64,000 nt of DNA, taken from contig NZ_CP043633.1 of the NCBI RefSeq assembly GCF_012974865.1, positions 1,116,001-1,180,000 on the forward strand, written 5' to 3'. The notes under the pieces are model-generated. The model ran no database searches, was not told the DNA's origin, and was given only the letters and a program-made list of their open reading frames with translations. Source of the stretch: Nonlabens sp. Ci31 (lineage in GTDB: Bacteria > Bacteroidota > Bacteroidia > Flavobacteriales > Flavobacteriaceae). Positions 45,227-53,707 of this stretch are shown here, piece after piece; positions within the stretch are counted from its first letter, which is position 1, and each line of letters begins with the position of its first letter. The position numbers and the translations under genes were made by a program.

Positions 45227-45763
45227 ATGAAATTATCAAGAGCTGCATCACGTTACGCAAAAGCTATTCTCTCTCTAGCAATAGATGAGAATAAAGCTGC
45301 TGCTGTAAATGAAGATATGAAAAGCATCCTTGTTACTGTTTCAAAAAACAAGGAGTTAAGAGATTTTCTTTCTAGTCCAGTCGTAAAGGCCGATCAAAAA
45401 CGTGCCGTATTGCACAATATTTTCAAGGATGCCAATGATGTGACCAAGAAGACTTTTGACCTGTTGGTTGCTAATAAGCGTACAGAGATCGTCTTAGACG
45501 TAGCAACAAGCTTTATAGTTCTTTTTGAAGAATTGAATAAGCGTGAGATTGCAACTGTGACCACAGCTGTAGAAATCACAGCAAATCTTGAGAAGAAAGT
45601 ACTTGCTAAGGCTAAAGAATTGGCAGGTAAAGAAGTAACACTTGAGAAAGTCATCGACCCGAGTATTTTAGGTGGTTTTGTTTTAAGAGTAGGGGATAGA
45701 GAGATCAACGCAAGTGTACAAAATAAAATTGGCGAGCTTAAAAGAACCTTTGCTAGTAACTAG
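45227..45763 (+). CDS. atpH: F1Fo ATP synthase subunit delta
   Basis: This 178-residue protein starts MKLSRAASRYAKAILSLAID and has the conserved C-terminal signature GGFVLRVGDREINASVQNKI. It joins the top of F1 to the b-subunit stalk. The helical N-terminal domain and the beta-containing C-terminal part are complete. It begins 5 bp after atpF. A 167-bp spacer with a degenerate palindrome copy (45799-45814) separates it from atpA, longer than other gaps in the operon. Confidence 0.93.
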   Translation: MKLSRAASRYAKAILSLAIDENKAAAVNEDMKSILVTVSKNKELRDFLSSPVVKADQKRAVLHNIFKDANDVTKKTFDLLVANKRTEIVLDVATSFIVLFEELNKREIATVTTAVEITANLEKKVLAKAKELAGKEVTLEKVIDPSILGGFVLRVGDREINASVQNKIGELKRTFASN

Positions 45764-45798
45764 CATTAGACTTATAAGTAATTTGCTCACTTTTATTC

Positions 45799-45814
45799 CG
45801 TTTTTTCGAAAGCG
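45799..45814. repeat. 16-bp palindrome copy 15 (degenerate)
   Basis: CGTTTTTTCGAAAGCG; three changes on the left side. Intergenic, between atpH and atpA. Confidence 0.6.
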
Positions 45815-45930
45815 AGCTTAAAAAAATTTGGCGTTTCCTTTAATGGGGCATGAATTAAATAACAACAAATAAAAACTGTCCAGCAGCGCTTGTCGACGCA
45901 TAGACATTTAACAAGAATAAATATAAGAAC

Positions 45931-47505
45931 ATGGCAGAAGTAAATCCAGCAGAAGTATCTGCAATACTTAAGCAACAACTATCAGGTTTTGATGCGACTG
46001 CATCCCTTGATGAAGTGGGAACCGTACTTACCGTAGGTGATGGTATCGCACGTGTTTACGGTCTTTCTAATGCACAATATGGAGAACTTGTTTCTTTTGC
46101 AAGTGGGCTGGAAGGAATCGTTCTTAACCTTGAAGAAGATAACGTAGGTGTGGTACTTCTAGGTAAATCACTTGAGGTTAAAGAAGGTGATACTGTTAAG
46201 CGTACAGAGCGTATTGCTTCTCTTAAAGTAGGAGAAGGAATTGTAGGTCGTGTGGTGAACACTCTTGGTGAGCCTATAGATGGTAAAGGTGCTATTGAAG
46301 GTGATCTTTATGAGATGCCTCTAGAGCGTAAAGCTCCAGGAGTAATTTTTCGTGAGCCTGTTACGGAGCCTATGCAAACCGGAATTAAAGCAATTGATGC
46401 GATGATTCCTGTAGGTCGTGGACAGCGGGAGCTGGTAATCGGTGACCGCCAGACGGGTAAATCTACCGTTTGTATCGACACCATCATCAACCAAAAAGAA
46501 TTTTATGATGCTGGCGAGCCAGTATATTGTATATACGTTGCGATAGGGCAAAAAGCCTCTAACGTAGCATTAATTGCTAATGTGCTTGAAGAAGCTGGAG
46601 CACTTGCCTACACGACTATAGTTGCAGCAAATGCATCTGATCCTGCTCCTATGCAAGTATATGCACCATTTGCTGGTGCAGCGATTGGGGAGTATTTCCG
46701 TGATACAGGTCGTCCTGCTCTTATTGTTTTTGATGATTTATCTAAGCAAGCAGTTGCTTATCGTGAAGTATCTCTTTTGCTACGTCGTCCACCAGGACGT
46801 GAGGCATACCCAGGAGATGTATTCTTTCTCCACTCTAGATTGTTAGAGCGTGCGGCAAAAGTCATCAACAATGATGAAATTGCAGCAAACATGAACGATT
46901 TACCAGACAGTTTGAAGCCTATCGTAAAAGGTGGTGGATCTCTTACTGCACTTCCTATTATTGAAACACAAGCTGGTGATGTATCTGCATATATCCCAAC
47001 TAACGTGATCTCTATTACAGACGGACAGATTTTCTTAGATGGAGATTTGTTTAACTCTGGTGTACGTCCAGCGATTAACGTAGGTATCTCGGTATCTCGT
47101 GTAGGTGGTAACGCGCAAATCAAATCCATGAAGAAAGTATCTGGTACATTAAAACTAGATCAAGCAGCTTACCGTGAATTAGAAGCTTTTGCAAAATTTG
47201 GTTCTGATTTAGATGCCGCTACTTTAAGTATTATCGAGAAAGGAAAGAGAAACGTTGAAATTCTTAAGCAATCACAAAACAGTCCTTACCCAGTAGAAAA
47301 TCAAATTGCGATTATCTATGCGGGTTCTAAGAACTTGTTGAGAAATGTACCTATTGGGAAAGTAAAAGAATTTGAAAGAGATTACTTAGAATTACTTAAC
47401 GCTAAGCACAGTGAAATAATGGGTACTCTTAAAGCTGGAAAACTGACTGATGAAGTGATTGATACACTTACAGCGGTAGCTAAGGATCTTTCTAGTCGTT
47501 ATTAA
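45931..47505 (+). CDS. atpA: F1 ATP synthase subunit alpha
   Basis: This 524-residue nucleotide-binding subunit has Walker [10 protein letters not shown], the segment [30 protein letters not shown] with [13 protein letters not shown], and the catalytic-site arginine region ISVSRVGG. Alpha subunits alternate with beta in F1 and carry the non-catalytic sites and the arginine finger. The complete N-terminal beta-barrel ([14 protein letters not shown]) and C-terminal helical domain are present. The beta subunit gene is not adjacent, as is usual in Bacteroidota where atpDC lie elsewhere. Confidence 0.96.
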   Translation: MAEVNPAEVSAILKQQLSGFDATASLDEVGTVLTVGDGIARVYGLSNAQYGELVSFASGLEGIVLNLEEDNVGVVLLGKSLEVKEGDTVKRTERIASLKVGEGIVGRVVNTLGEPIDGKGAIEGDLYEMPLERKAPGVIFREPVTEPMQTGIKAIDAMIPVGRGQRELVIGDRQTGKSTVCIDTIINQKEFYDAGEPVYCIYVAIGQKASNVALIANVLEEAGALAYTTIVAANASDPAPMQVYAPFAGAAIGEYFRDTGRPALIVFDDLSKQAVAYREVSLLLRRPPGREAYPGDVFFLHSRLLERAAKVINNDEIAANMNDLPDSLKPIVKGGGSLTALPIIETQAGDVSAYIPTNVISITDGQIFLDGDLFNSGVRPAINVGISVSRVGGNAQIKSMKKVSGTLKLDQAAYRELEAFAKFGSDLDAATLSIIEKGKRNVEILKQSQNSPYPVENQIAIIYAGSKNLLRNVPIGKVKEFERDYLELLNAKHSEIMGTLKAGKLTDEVIDTLTAVAKDLSSRY

Positions 47506-47514
47506 CATTAGTTA

Positions 47515-47550
47515 TGAGTTCAGAGTTTCTGACTTATAACTCTGAACTCA
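47515..47550. repeat. Perfect 13-bp-arm hairpin between atpA and atpG
   Basis: TGAGTTCAGAGTT (47515-47527) pairs exactly with AACTCTGAACTCA (47538-47550) around a 10-nt loop. It is followed by a further GAACTCTGAACTT just before the atpG start. The repeated CTGAACTC units look like a small expansion. The hairpin may affect atpG translation or message decay. Confidence 0.65.
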
Positions 47551-47568
47551 GAACTCTGAACTTGAATC

Positions 47569-48444
47569 ATGGCCAACTTAAAAGAAATAAGAAATAGAAT
47601 ATCGTCCGTATCATCTACCATGCAGATTACCTCTGCCATGAAGATGGTAAGTGCGGCAAAGTTGAAAAAAGCACAAGATGCTATTACAGCAATGCGTCCT
47701 TATTCTGATAAGCTTACGGAGCTTCTCCAAAATCTTAGTGCTACTATGGAGGGTGATGCTGTAAGTAAATATACAGAGCAACGAGATGTAGAAAGAGCTC
47801 TGGTAGTTGCAATCACCTCAAATCGTGGTCTTGCAGGTGCTTTTAATACGAACATTATAAAAGAGCTGATTCGATTGAATCAGAACGAATTAAAAGATGT
47901 GGACGTTTCTTACATGACTGTAGGGAAGAAAGCTAATGACTTTGTAAGTAAAAAATCTCCTGTACAGTCTAATAAAAGCGATTTATTTGAGAACATTTCT
48001 TATGATAACGTAGCTTTAATTGCTGAAGAGCTTATGGAACTGTTTATAACGGGAGAGTTTGATAAAATCATTATTGTTTATAATAGCTTTAAAAATGCTG
48101 CTACACAAATCGTAATGACAGAAGATTTCCTACCTCTTAAGCCACTAGCAAAAGACGAAAATGCACTTCAAGCAGAAACTGAGATGGACTATATTTTTGA
48201 GCCTTCTAAGGAAGAAATCGTTAAAGAATTGATCCCTAAGTCACTGAAGATGCAATTGTACAAAGGAGTACGTGATTCTTGGGCTAGTGAGCACGGTGCG
48301 CGTATGACAGCTATGCATAAAGCAACAGATAACGCAACAGAGTTAAGAGATCAATTGAAATTGACTTATAACAAAGCACGTCAAGCGGCGATTACTAACG
48401 AGATCCTTGAGATCGTAGGTGGTGCTGAAGCATTGAAGGACTAG
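47569..48444 (+). CDS. atpG: F1 ATP synthase subunit gamma
   Basis: This 291-residue central rotor shaft has the conserved N-terminal helix MANLKEIRNRISSVSSTMQI then TSAMKMVSAAKLKKAQ, and the C-terminal helix ASEHGARMTAMHKATDNATE with LTYNKARQAAITNEILEIVGGA. These two form the coiled coil inside the alpha-beta ring. A middle Rossmann-like domain includes VVAITSNRGLAGAFNTNI. It closes the operon; a strong terminator follows 44 bp after the stop. Confidence 0.95.
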   Translation: MANLKEIRNRISSVSSTMQITSAMKMVSAAKLKKAQDAITAMRPYSDKLTELLQNLSATMEGDAVSKYTEQRDVERALVVAITSNRGLAGAFNTNIIKELIRLNQNELKDVDVSYMTVGKKANDFVSKKSPVQSNKSDLFENISYDNVALIAEELMELFITGEFDKIIIVYNSFKNAATQIVMTEDFLPLKPLAKDENALQAETEMDYIFEPSKEEIVKELIPKSLKMQLYKGVRDSWASEHGARMTAMHKATDNATELRDQLKLTYNKARQAAITNEILEIVGGAEALKD

Positions 48445-48488
48445 TTCCAACTCAGGTGGGAAACTGCTAAATTTTTACGAAAACTTAT

Positions 48489-48520
48489 AAAGCCTTTCAG
48501 AATTTCTGAAAGGCTTTTTT
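48489..48520 (+). terminator. Rho-independent terminator of the ATP synthase operon
   Basis: AAAGCCTTTCAG (48489-48500) and CTGAAAGGCTTT (48506-48517) form a 12-bp stem with a 5-nt loop. The stem ends in a run of six T residues (48515-48520). It lies 44 bp after the atpG stop. Confidence 0.9.
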
Positions 48521-48625
48521 ATGTGGGAAATTTAAACTTCTTTTAATTTTTATGTAACATTTTCATGATTTTGTATCTAAAGGGTGAGTACTAAAACAAA
48601 ACGAGTCACATGTATTTCTTGGGGA

Positions 48626-49615
48626 CTAGCTAAAAAGTTTCTCTAATCTAAAGAGGGAGAATTTAGTGTCGGCAACCCCTCTTAGATTTGCTCTAAAGAG
48701 TTTTATTTTTGCATTAAAAGACTCTGCACTAGCGTTAATGCTTCTATTTGTAAAGAAGTTTAAAATCGTTTCCATGTGATAGTTAAGACTGTTTGCCGCG
48801 GTATTAAATTCTTTAATTTCTATCTTCTTAGTTTTCTCTATCCATTCTAAGATCATCCTTCTAGCTAGTTGTTTTGTAGTTTGCTCATATATATTTCTAA
48901 ACTCTAAAGTATGCTTATGTGCTTTATGTAAAAGTGGATACCTTTTAAGTAATAATAGGGCTCTATGCTTCTGATTTTCTGTCCATTGGTTTTCTTTTTT
49001 AGCAATAATGTATCTGCTTCTAGCTAATAATTGTTTTGGTGTATCCTCATTTTCTAAGATTATAGGAATATATTTCTGACCTTGTTCTTTGGCTATTTGA
49101 ATAGCTTGGTTCTCTGCTTCGATTTCATTCCATCTGTACTTTATTCGTACATGTTGAAGCGCATCCATAACTAGTTTTACTACATGAAATCGGTCTGTGA
49201 CTAGAGAAGCTTCTGGAAAACAAATCCGTGAGGCAAGTTGCATATTGTTAGCCATATCTAGGGTTATCTCTTTTACTAACTTTCTTTTTTCTAATGGAAT
49301 TTTAGAGATAACATCAATGATGTCTTGACTTTTAGTGCCTTTAATGCAGGCTACTAAAGTTTTCTTTTTACCATTTCCATTCTTATTGGTCACAAAGGTG
49401 TAGAGTTCTCCTTTAGACAAACTTACCTCGTCTATCGATAAATAGGATCCTATATTCTCTGGGTAAATCAGATACTGCTCAGGATGAATATATTGATCCC
49501 ATTCTTTAAAACCGCTTACTTTTTTCTTATAATGCCGTCTTAATAAATCAGGTTTAATACCGTAATAACTCGCTATATTACTTATCGTATCTTCTCGGGT
49601 CTCGACCTGTATCTT
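48626..49615 (-). CDS. Transposase, catalytic ORF2 (ISAon1/ISL3-type DDE)
   Basis: The open frame runs from just after a TAA at 49616-49618 to TAG at 48626, about 329 codons. It first gives IQVETREDTISNIASYYGIK, PDLLRRHYKKKVSGFKEWDQ and IHPEQYLIYPENIGSYLS. The catalytic triad is read as D in SIDEVSLSKGELYTF, D in SLVTDRFHVVKL and E in NASAESFNAKIK, the ISL3-type DDE pattern. No ATG lies near its start; the frame overlaps ORF1 by 38 nt. Expression therefore probably needs a ribosomal frameshift from ORF1. An internal TTG at 49420 would miss the first Asp. Confidence 0.8.
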   Translation of the reverse strand, partial: KIQVETREDTISNIASYYGIKPDLLRRHYKKKVSGFKEWDQYIHPEQYLIYPENIGSYLSIDEVSLSKGELYTFVTNKNGNGKKKTLVACIKGTKSQDIIDVISKIPLEKRKLVKEITLDMANNMQLASRICFPEASLVTDRFHVVKLVMDALQHVRIKYRWNEIEAENQAIQIAKEQGQKYIPIILENEDTPKQLLARSRYIIAKKENQWTENQKHRALLLLKRYPLLHKAHKHTLEFRNIYEQTTKQLARRMILEWIEKTKKIEIKEFNTAANSLNYHMETILNFFTNRSINASAESFNAKIKLFRANLRGVADTKFSLFRLEKLFS

Positions 49616-49958
49616 TTAAAAAATCCGATAATTCAATGGTTAATTTTGAACCTTCGGCTATAAATGAATAATCACTTTTAATCTCTATGCGACTTTGTTT
49701 CTCTCGCCATCTACGTCGTTTAATAACCAAATAAACGGTTTTACCGCGTATAGGAAAATCTTGAATGGTCTTTTCAGGATAGAAGCCTTTAGACTCATAA
49801 TTAAGCCTATTATAACCTTTATGTAGATCATTCTTTTCTGCCAATTCAATATGATAAATCATATTTTTACTAGAGACTTCTCCCAGCTCGGTAACATGTA
49901 ATAGGTCAAAGTGATTTAATAGGGAATCTGGAAGGAATATAGATAAAGGATTTGTCAA
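49578..49958 (-). CDS. Transposase ORF1 (ISAon1-type N-terminal region)
   Basis: This 126-residue protein matches the N-terminal region found as a separate frame in ISAon1-type elements: LLNHFDLLHVTELGE, YESKGFYPEKTIQDFPIRGK and VYLVIKRRRWREK. The basic GKxVYLxIxRRRW motif suggests DNA binding. It ends LSDFLKDTGRDPRRYDK and overlaps ORF2. The overlap begins at an A/T run (TTTTTTAAAAG on the minus strand), a plausible slippage site. ORF2 lies in the +1 frame relative to ORF1. Confidence 0.75.
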   Translation of the reverse strand: MTNPLSIFLPDSLLNHFDLLHVTELGEVSSKNMIYHIELAEKNDLHKGYNRLNYESKGFYPEKTIQDFPIRGKTVYLVIKRRRWREKQSRIEIKSDYSFIAEGSKLTIELSDFLKDTGRDPRRYDK

Positions 49959-50056
49959 CTTTTTTTTACAAAGTTAAGCTTACTCCCCAACTTTTTTACC
50001 TGTCCCGAAAAATCACATCAAATAGTGGTTCAATAAATATGAAATAAATCAATGCA

Positions 50057-50091
50057 AAAAGCTTGTTTTGAATCTCAAAACAAGCTTTTTT
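50057..50091 (-). terminator. Bidirectional terminator downstream of the 50150-50977 gene
   Basis: AAAAGCTTGTTTTGA (50057-50071) pairs exactly with TCAAAACAAGCTTTT (50075-50089) around ATC, flanked by A and T runs on both sides. It lies 58 bp past the stop of the minus-strand gene and can work in both directions. Confidence 0.85.
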
Positions 50092-50113
50092 ATATCAACT
50101 ATGTTGTGGTTTA

Positions 50114-50129
50114 CTATTTCGCGAAAGCG
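50114..50129. repeat. 16-bp palindrome copy 16 (degenerate)
   Basis: CTATTTCGCGAAAGCG; left arm end changed. Intergenic, just past the stop of the 50150-50977 gene. Confidence 0.7.
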
Positions 50130-50149
50130 AAATTCAGCATCAACTTCTT

Positions 50150-50977
50150 CTAATAATTCCTCTCCACAAGCTCCATAAATCTATTGGCATAAGTATCTTT
50201 TCCTTCCCAGTTGTTGTAATCTGGTTTTACCATCGTGTTTATAAAGTTTTGAGCTTCTTTAAAAGTAGATCTTGTGTTTAATTGAGAGATTACACGGTTA
50301 AAATCTTGATTGCTGCCATTAAAAAGGTGTTTGATAAAACCTAAACGGTCATTCATTCCAAATTTCAAGCCTTTATAAAGTCGGTCGTTTAGAGAGACCG
50401 GCTTTTCATCAGCTTTTGTATCATTTACTTTACGTTCAAAAACCGGCATTGTCTGGAAGTCTGCTGTGATTTCTTCTAGGTCGTTTTTGGTATATCGTTT
50501 GGGATCAGGAATGTCAATTTTCTCCTTTTTTTCCTCAGGAATATTAATTTTTGCGCTGGTTTCTGGTACTTCATCAGGCATTTCTTGTACCATTTTACTG
50601 ATGGTAGCTATTCCAGGAAGCTCTATTTCTTCTCTCGTATCGTCATCTGAAGGCATGAAAAGGTCGCTTAGATCGTGATTTGCAAAAGCTTCTTGGGCCT
50701 CTTCCTGTGCACCTCCCATGACTTTTTCTACATCTCCTGTAATGCTGTCCACATCTTCCTGTGCCTCGGTAAATGCACTAGAGAGTCGGCGTTCTATTTC
50801 TGCATTTCCAGCAGTAGGCAGTATGTCTGCAAAGTGTTTTTCTGTAAAAGCGAGTACGGTAAGTTTTTCATACAATTCCTTGGCAATGGCCTGTAGCTCA
50901 ATTACCTCTTCCTTTTTTTCAAGTTGAAGGATACGGTGTGCTAGGCTGGTAAGGTCTGCTGCTATTTTCTTTTTCAT
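50150..50977 (-). CDS. Conserved Flavobacteriia protein of unknown function
   Basis: This 275-residue soluble protein has an N-terminal coiled-coil helix pair (about 1-80, LAHRILQLEKKEEVIELQAI then KELYEKLTVL), an acidic, Pro-rich middle (about 85-195) with low complexity, and a strongly conserved C-terminal domain. That domain reads VSLNDRLYKGLKFGMNDRLG, FIKHLFNGSNQDFNRVISQL, NTMVKPDYNNWEGKDTYANR and FMELVER. I know this C-terminal pattern from many flavobacterial genomes as an unnamed protein next to thymidine kinase or rsmI genes. No catalytic motif is visible. It is divergent from tdk. Confidence 0.75.
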   Translation of the reverse strand: MKKKIAADLTSLAHRILQLEKKEEVIELQAIAKELYEKLTVLAFTEKHFADILPTAGNAEIERRLSSAFTEAQEDVDSITGDVEKVMGGAQEEAQEAFANHDLSDLFMPSDDDTREEIELPGIATISKMVQEMPDEVPETSAKINIPEEKKEKIDIPDPKRYTKNDLEEITADFQTMPVFERKVNDTKADEKPVSLNDRLYKGLKFGMNDRLGFIKHLFNGSNQDFNRVISQLNTRSTFKEAQNFINTMVKPDYNNWEGKDTYANRFMELVERNY

Positions 50978-51064
50978 AATGGGAATATTGCCGCTGGTTT
51001 ATTTGTATTTTTGATAATTGAGTGAAGAAAAAGTTCTTCACTTTAAACGCCTGTAAATTACAAA

Positions 51065-51700
51065 ATGTTTCTAGAAAATACGGTTAATCATGAAGAGCAA
51101 TTTGGCTGGATCGAAGTAATTTGTGGTTCTATGTTCTCTGGTAAAACAGAAGAATTGATCAGACGTTTAAAAAGAGCGCAGTTTGCACAGCAAAAAGTAG
51201 AGATTTTCAAGCCCTCCATTGACGTGCGTTACGATGAAGAAATGGTAGTTTCTCACGACTCTAATGAGATTCCGAGTACACCAGTTCCTGCTGCGGCAAA
51301 CATCCCTCTTCTTGCAAATGACTGTCAAGTAGTAGGAATAGACGAAGCCCAGTTTTTTGATGACGAAATAGTTGCCGTGTGTAATGCTCTTGCAAATCGC
51401 GGTATACGAGTGATCGTCGCCGGACTGGATATGGATTTTAAAGGAAACCCCTTCGGCCCAATGCCTGCACTTATGGCAACCGCAGAGTATGTCACTAAAG
51501 TTCACGCTGTTTGTACCAGAACAGGAAATCTAGCCCAGTATTCCTACCGTAAAACTGCCGATGAAAAAGTAGTCATGTTAGGCGAGCAACAAGAATATGA
51601 GCCCTTGAGTCGCGCAGCTTACTACAAAGCCATGCTTTCTGATAAACTGAAAGATATGGATGTGAAGACAGAAGAAGTGAATGATAAAAACACCTCCTAA
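51065..51700 (+). CDS. tdk: Thymidine kinase
   Basis: This 211-residue type II thymidine kinase has P-loop GSMFSGKT (residues 21-28), [28 protein letters not shown] (catalytic Glu in the DEAQFF motif) and [19 protein letters not shown], the lasso for thymidine. It phosphorylates thymidine in nucleotide salvage. The second CxxC pair that binds structural zinc in many homologues is not evident: HAVCTRTGN keeps only one cysteine, as in several Bacteroidota enzymes. Its TAA is followed at once by the alr ATG, so the two are translated together. Confidence 0.94.
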   Translation: MFLENTVNHEEQFGWIEVICGSMFSGKTEELIRRLKRAQFAQQKVEIFKPSIDVRYDEEMVVSHDSNEIPSTPVPAAANIPLLANDCQVVGIDEAQFFDDEIVAVCNALANRGIRVIVAGLDMDFKGNPFGPMPALMATAEYVTKVHAVCTRTGNLAQYSYRKTADEKVVMLGEQQEYEPLSRAAYYKAMLSDKLKDMDVKTEEVNDKNTS

Positions 51701-52819
51701 ATGCAATTAAAAGGCACCAGATTAGAAGTAAATTTAGAAGCGCTAGCCCATAATTACCATTATCTGCGCAGCAAAATAAGTAAGGACACTAAGTTCATGT
51801 CGGTCGTTAAGGCAAATGCTTATGGCCACGGAATAGTACCTATTGCTCAAAAACTACAAGAATTAGGAACCGATTATTTTGCGACTGCTTATATAGAGGA
51901 AGGCGTAGAGTTGAGAGATAATGGAATCATAAAACCCATTCTCATCCTCCACCCACAGCAGCACAACCTCGATCTATGCATAGACCGCTGTTTGGAGCCC
52001 GTTATTTATAGTGTGGAGATGTTGGATGCTTTTACCGCTTCCGCGAAAGCGAAACAACAACAATCTTACCCCATACATTTAGAATTCAATACCGGTATGA
52101 ATCGCTTGGGAATCGATCCAAAAGAAATTGACAAAGTGCTCGAAAAAATCCATTCTAGTCCAGAAGTAAAAGTACGTGGTTTACAATCCCACCTTGCAGC
52201 GAGTGAAGACCTAGGCGAGGCTGTTTTTACCCAAAAACAAATCGCTTTATTTGAGGATATTACAGCCACTTTACCACAAAAATTGGGTTATGAGGTGCTC
52301 AAACATGAATCCAATACCAGCGGGATTCTCAATTATAAAAATGCTCATTTCAATATGGTACGCGCTGGAATAGGATTATACGGTTTTGGAAACGATGCGC
52401 AATATGATCTAAATCTACAACCTATTGCCAGCCTTATTTCAAACATTTCACAGATACGAACTATAGAGGCAGGTGAGACGGTAAGTTATAACCGCAAGTT
52501 TGTTGCAAAGGACCGTACTACCTATGCCGTTGTTCCACTAGGTCATGGCGATGGAGTTAATCGCATCTATGGGTGTGGAAAGCTAGAAGTTAGAATTAAC
52601 GGGAAGCCAGCACCCACATTAGGTATTATATGTATGGATATGTTTATGGTAGACATTAGCGCAATGGAGGCAAAAGTGGGGGATGAAGTTGTTATTTTTG
52701 ATCCGCAAATTCACACTTCGAGACAGATGGCTGAAGATGCAGGCACCATTTCTTATGAACTGCTTACCGGTATTCAAAAACGCGTAAGACGGGTATATGT
52801 AAACAATTCATCTAAGTAA
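51701..52819 (+). CDS. alr: Alanine racemase
   Basis: This 372-residue PLP enzyme makes D-alanine for peptidoglycan. The cofactor lysine is K37 in SVVKANAYGHG. NTGMNRLGI, the phosphate-binding HESNTSGIL and RAGIGLYGFG and the second catalytic tyrosine region GETVSYNRKF are present. Length and order are normal for the single-domain form; the MurF-fused version seen in some Bacteroidota is absent. TASAKAK near residue 115 is encoded by a palindrome variant (52036-52051). The start directly abuts the tdk stop. Confidence 0.94.
   Translation: MQLKGTRLEVNLEALAHNYHYLRSKISKDTKFMSVVKANAYGHGIVPIAQKLQELGTDYFATAYIEEGVELRDNGIIKPILILHPQQHNLDLCIDRCLEPVIYSVEMLDAFTASAKAKQQQSYPIHLEFNTGMNRLGIDPKEIDKVLEKIHSSPEVKVRGLQSHLAASEDLGEAVFTQKQIALFEDITATLPQKLGYEVLKHESNTSGILNYKNAHFNMVRAGIGLYGFGNDAQYDLNLQPIASLISNISQIRTIEAGETVSYNRKFVAKDRTTYAVVPLGHGDGVNRIYGCGKLEVRINGKPAPTLGIICMDMFMVDISAMEAKVGDEVVIFDPQIHTSRQMAEDAGTISYELLTGIQKRVRRVYVNNSSK
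52036..52051. repeat. 16-bp palindrome copy 17
   Basis: CGCTTCCGCGAAAGCG; one change. Inside alr, read as ASAKA. Confidence 0.8.
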
Positions 52820-52895
52820 TTTGCTTTTTGTCTAATTTTAGTTCAAGTGGTCAAACAATTTATTCTTAAATTCATGTTAACAAACGGAATTGAAG

Positions 52896-52903
52896 TAATT
52901 TTG
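52896..52903 (+). promoter_or_regulatory. Bacteroidota -7-type box of mscL
   Basis: TAATTTTG matches TAnnTTTG and lies 29 bp before the ATG at 52933. Its last base starts the alternative GTG at 52903, so the longer reading of mscL would begin inside the promoter. Confidence 0.45.
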
Positions 52904-52932
52904 TGGAAACAATTGATCTAAAATACAACTTC

Positions 52933-53352
52933 ATGTTTAAAGAGTTCAAAGATTTTATAATGACGGGAAATGTTATAGACCTTGCCGTTGCAGTAATACT
53001 TGCAGGAGCTGTAAGTGCTGTAGTAAAAGGCTTTGTCAATTTAATTATGATGCCCATCATTGGCCATTTTGCTAATAGGGTAGATTTTAAAGACTTAAAA
53101 ATCATACTGGCTGATGCTATCCTAGATGCAGATGGTGTAGTGATAAAACCAGAAAATGCTATTTTATATGGGGAGTGGGTGAACACCATCATCTCTTTAG
53201 TAATCATTGGTTTTGTACTGTTTTTAATTGTAAAAGCATATAACAAAGCTAGAAAGCCTAAAGCAGCAGCAGCACCGGCTGCACCAGCAGGACCTACCAA
53301 AGAAGAACAACTTCTTATGGAAATACGCGATGCCATCAAATTACAGAAATAG
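52933..53352 (+). CDS. mscL: Large-conductance mechanosensitive channel
   Basis: This 139-residue channel protein opens as a safety valve under hypo-osmotic shock. The ATG at 52933 begins the family-typical amphipathic N-terminus MFKEFKDFIMTGNVIDLAVA. Transmembrane helix 1 runs into VSAVVKGFVNLIMMPIIG and helix 2 is WVNTIISLVIIGFVLFLIVK, with a periplasmic loop between. The C-terminal bundle PTKEEQLLMEIRDAIKLQK is present after an Ala/Pro linker. A GTG 30 bp upstream would add ten residues but overlaps a -7 box. A strong terminator follows. Confidence 0.95.
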   Translation: MFKEFKDFIMTGNVIDLAVAVILAGAVSAVVKGFVNLIMMPIIGHFANRVDFKDLKIILADAILDADGVVIKPENAILYGEWVNTIISLVIIGFVLFLIVKAYNKARKPKAAAAPAAPAGPTKEEQLLMEIRDAIKLQK

Positions 53353-53406
53353 TACCTGCCTAAAGCATATCGCTTTTAGTAAACAGTTTTAACCGACCGA
53401 ATGCAG

Positions 53407-53437
53407 CCGTCTTATTGAAAAATAAGACGGTTTTTTT
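53407..53437 (+). terminator. Rho-independent terminator of mscL
   Basis: CCGTCTTATT (53407-53416) pairs exactly with AATAAGACGG (53421-53430) around a GAAA tetraloop, followed by seven T residues. It lies 54 bp after the mscL stop. Confidence 0.92.
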
Positions 53438-53456
53438 ATGAGTAGGATCCTGATTT

Positions 53457-53494
53457 TTTTCTTAAGGGTAGACTTAAGTCTGTCCCTGAGAAAA
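53457..53494. repeat. 38-bp palindrome, third copy of the family
   Basis: The arms TTTTCTTAAGGGTAGACTT and AAGTCTGTCCCTGAGAAAA pair with four changes, mostly G-U compatible. The centre GGGTAGACTTAAGTCTGTCC differs from the copies at 11799 and 31651 by a compensatory A-C/T-G change in the core, so base pairing is kept. Confidence 0.65.
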
Positions 53495-53627
53495 TTTCTA
53501 TTCATTAAAAAACTTTTTTAGGTGTGAGATCTCAACTATTTGTTTTGGGGTTGTCTAAATTTGATCGGGATGCTTTTTACGGGGATCATGATTTGTTTTT
53601 CTGGAATCCATAACTATAGATGACAAA

Positions 53628-53670
53628 TTATTAACCTTCTAAAATTATAAGAATTTTAGAAGGTTAATAA
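53628..53670. repeat. Perfect 19-bp inverted repeat upstream of asd
   Basis: TTATTAACCTTCTAAAATT (53628-53646) is the exact reverse complement of 53652-53670, with a 5-nt loop ATAAG. It ends 37 bp before the asd ATG. It could be a leader hairpin, an operator or a terminator for read-through from upstream; no T-tract follows directly. Confidence 0.7.
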
Positions 53671-53707
53671 ACTTACACGTAATACTTTTACATTTAAATT
53701 TTTACTC

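Larger units (their letters stand above)
48622..50006 (-). mobile_element. Insertion sequence, ISAon1/ISL3-like, about 1.4 kb
   Basis: Two overlapping minus-strand frames encode a DDE transposase. GGGACTAGCTAAAAAGTT at 48622-48639 and the reverse complement of 49989-50006 (GGGACAGGTAAAAAAGTT) match at 14 of 18 positions, giving likely terminal inverted repeats. The left one overlaps the transposase stop codon. The similarity continues weakly outward, so the exact ends, and a target duplication, could not be fixed. It sits between the atpG terminator and an unrelated gene and breaks no gene. Confidence 0.7.
53353..53707. other. Palindrome-rich spacer between mscL and asd
   Basis: This 355-bp gap holds no gene. 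It contains three separate palindromes, listed on their own: the mscL terminator (53407-53437), the third member of the 38-bp palindrome family (53457-53494) and a 19-bp-arm hairpin (53628-53670) just before asd. Confidence 0.6.
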
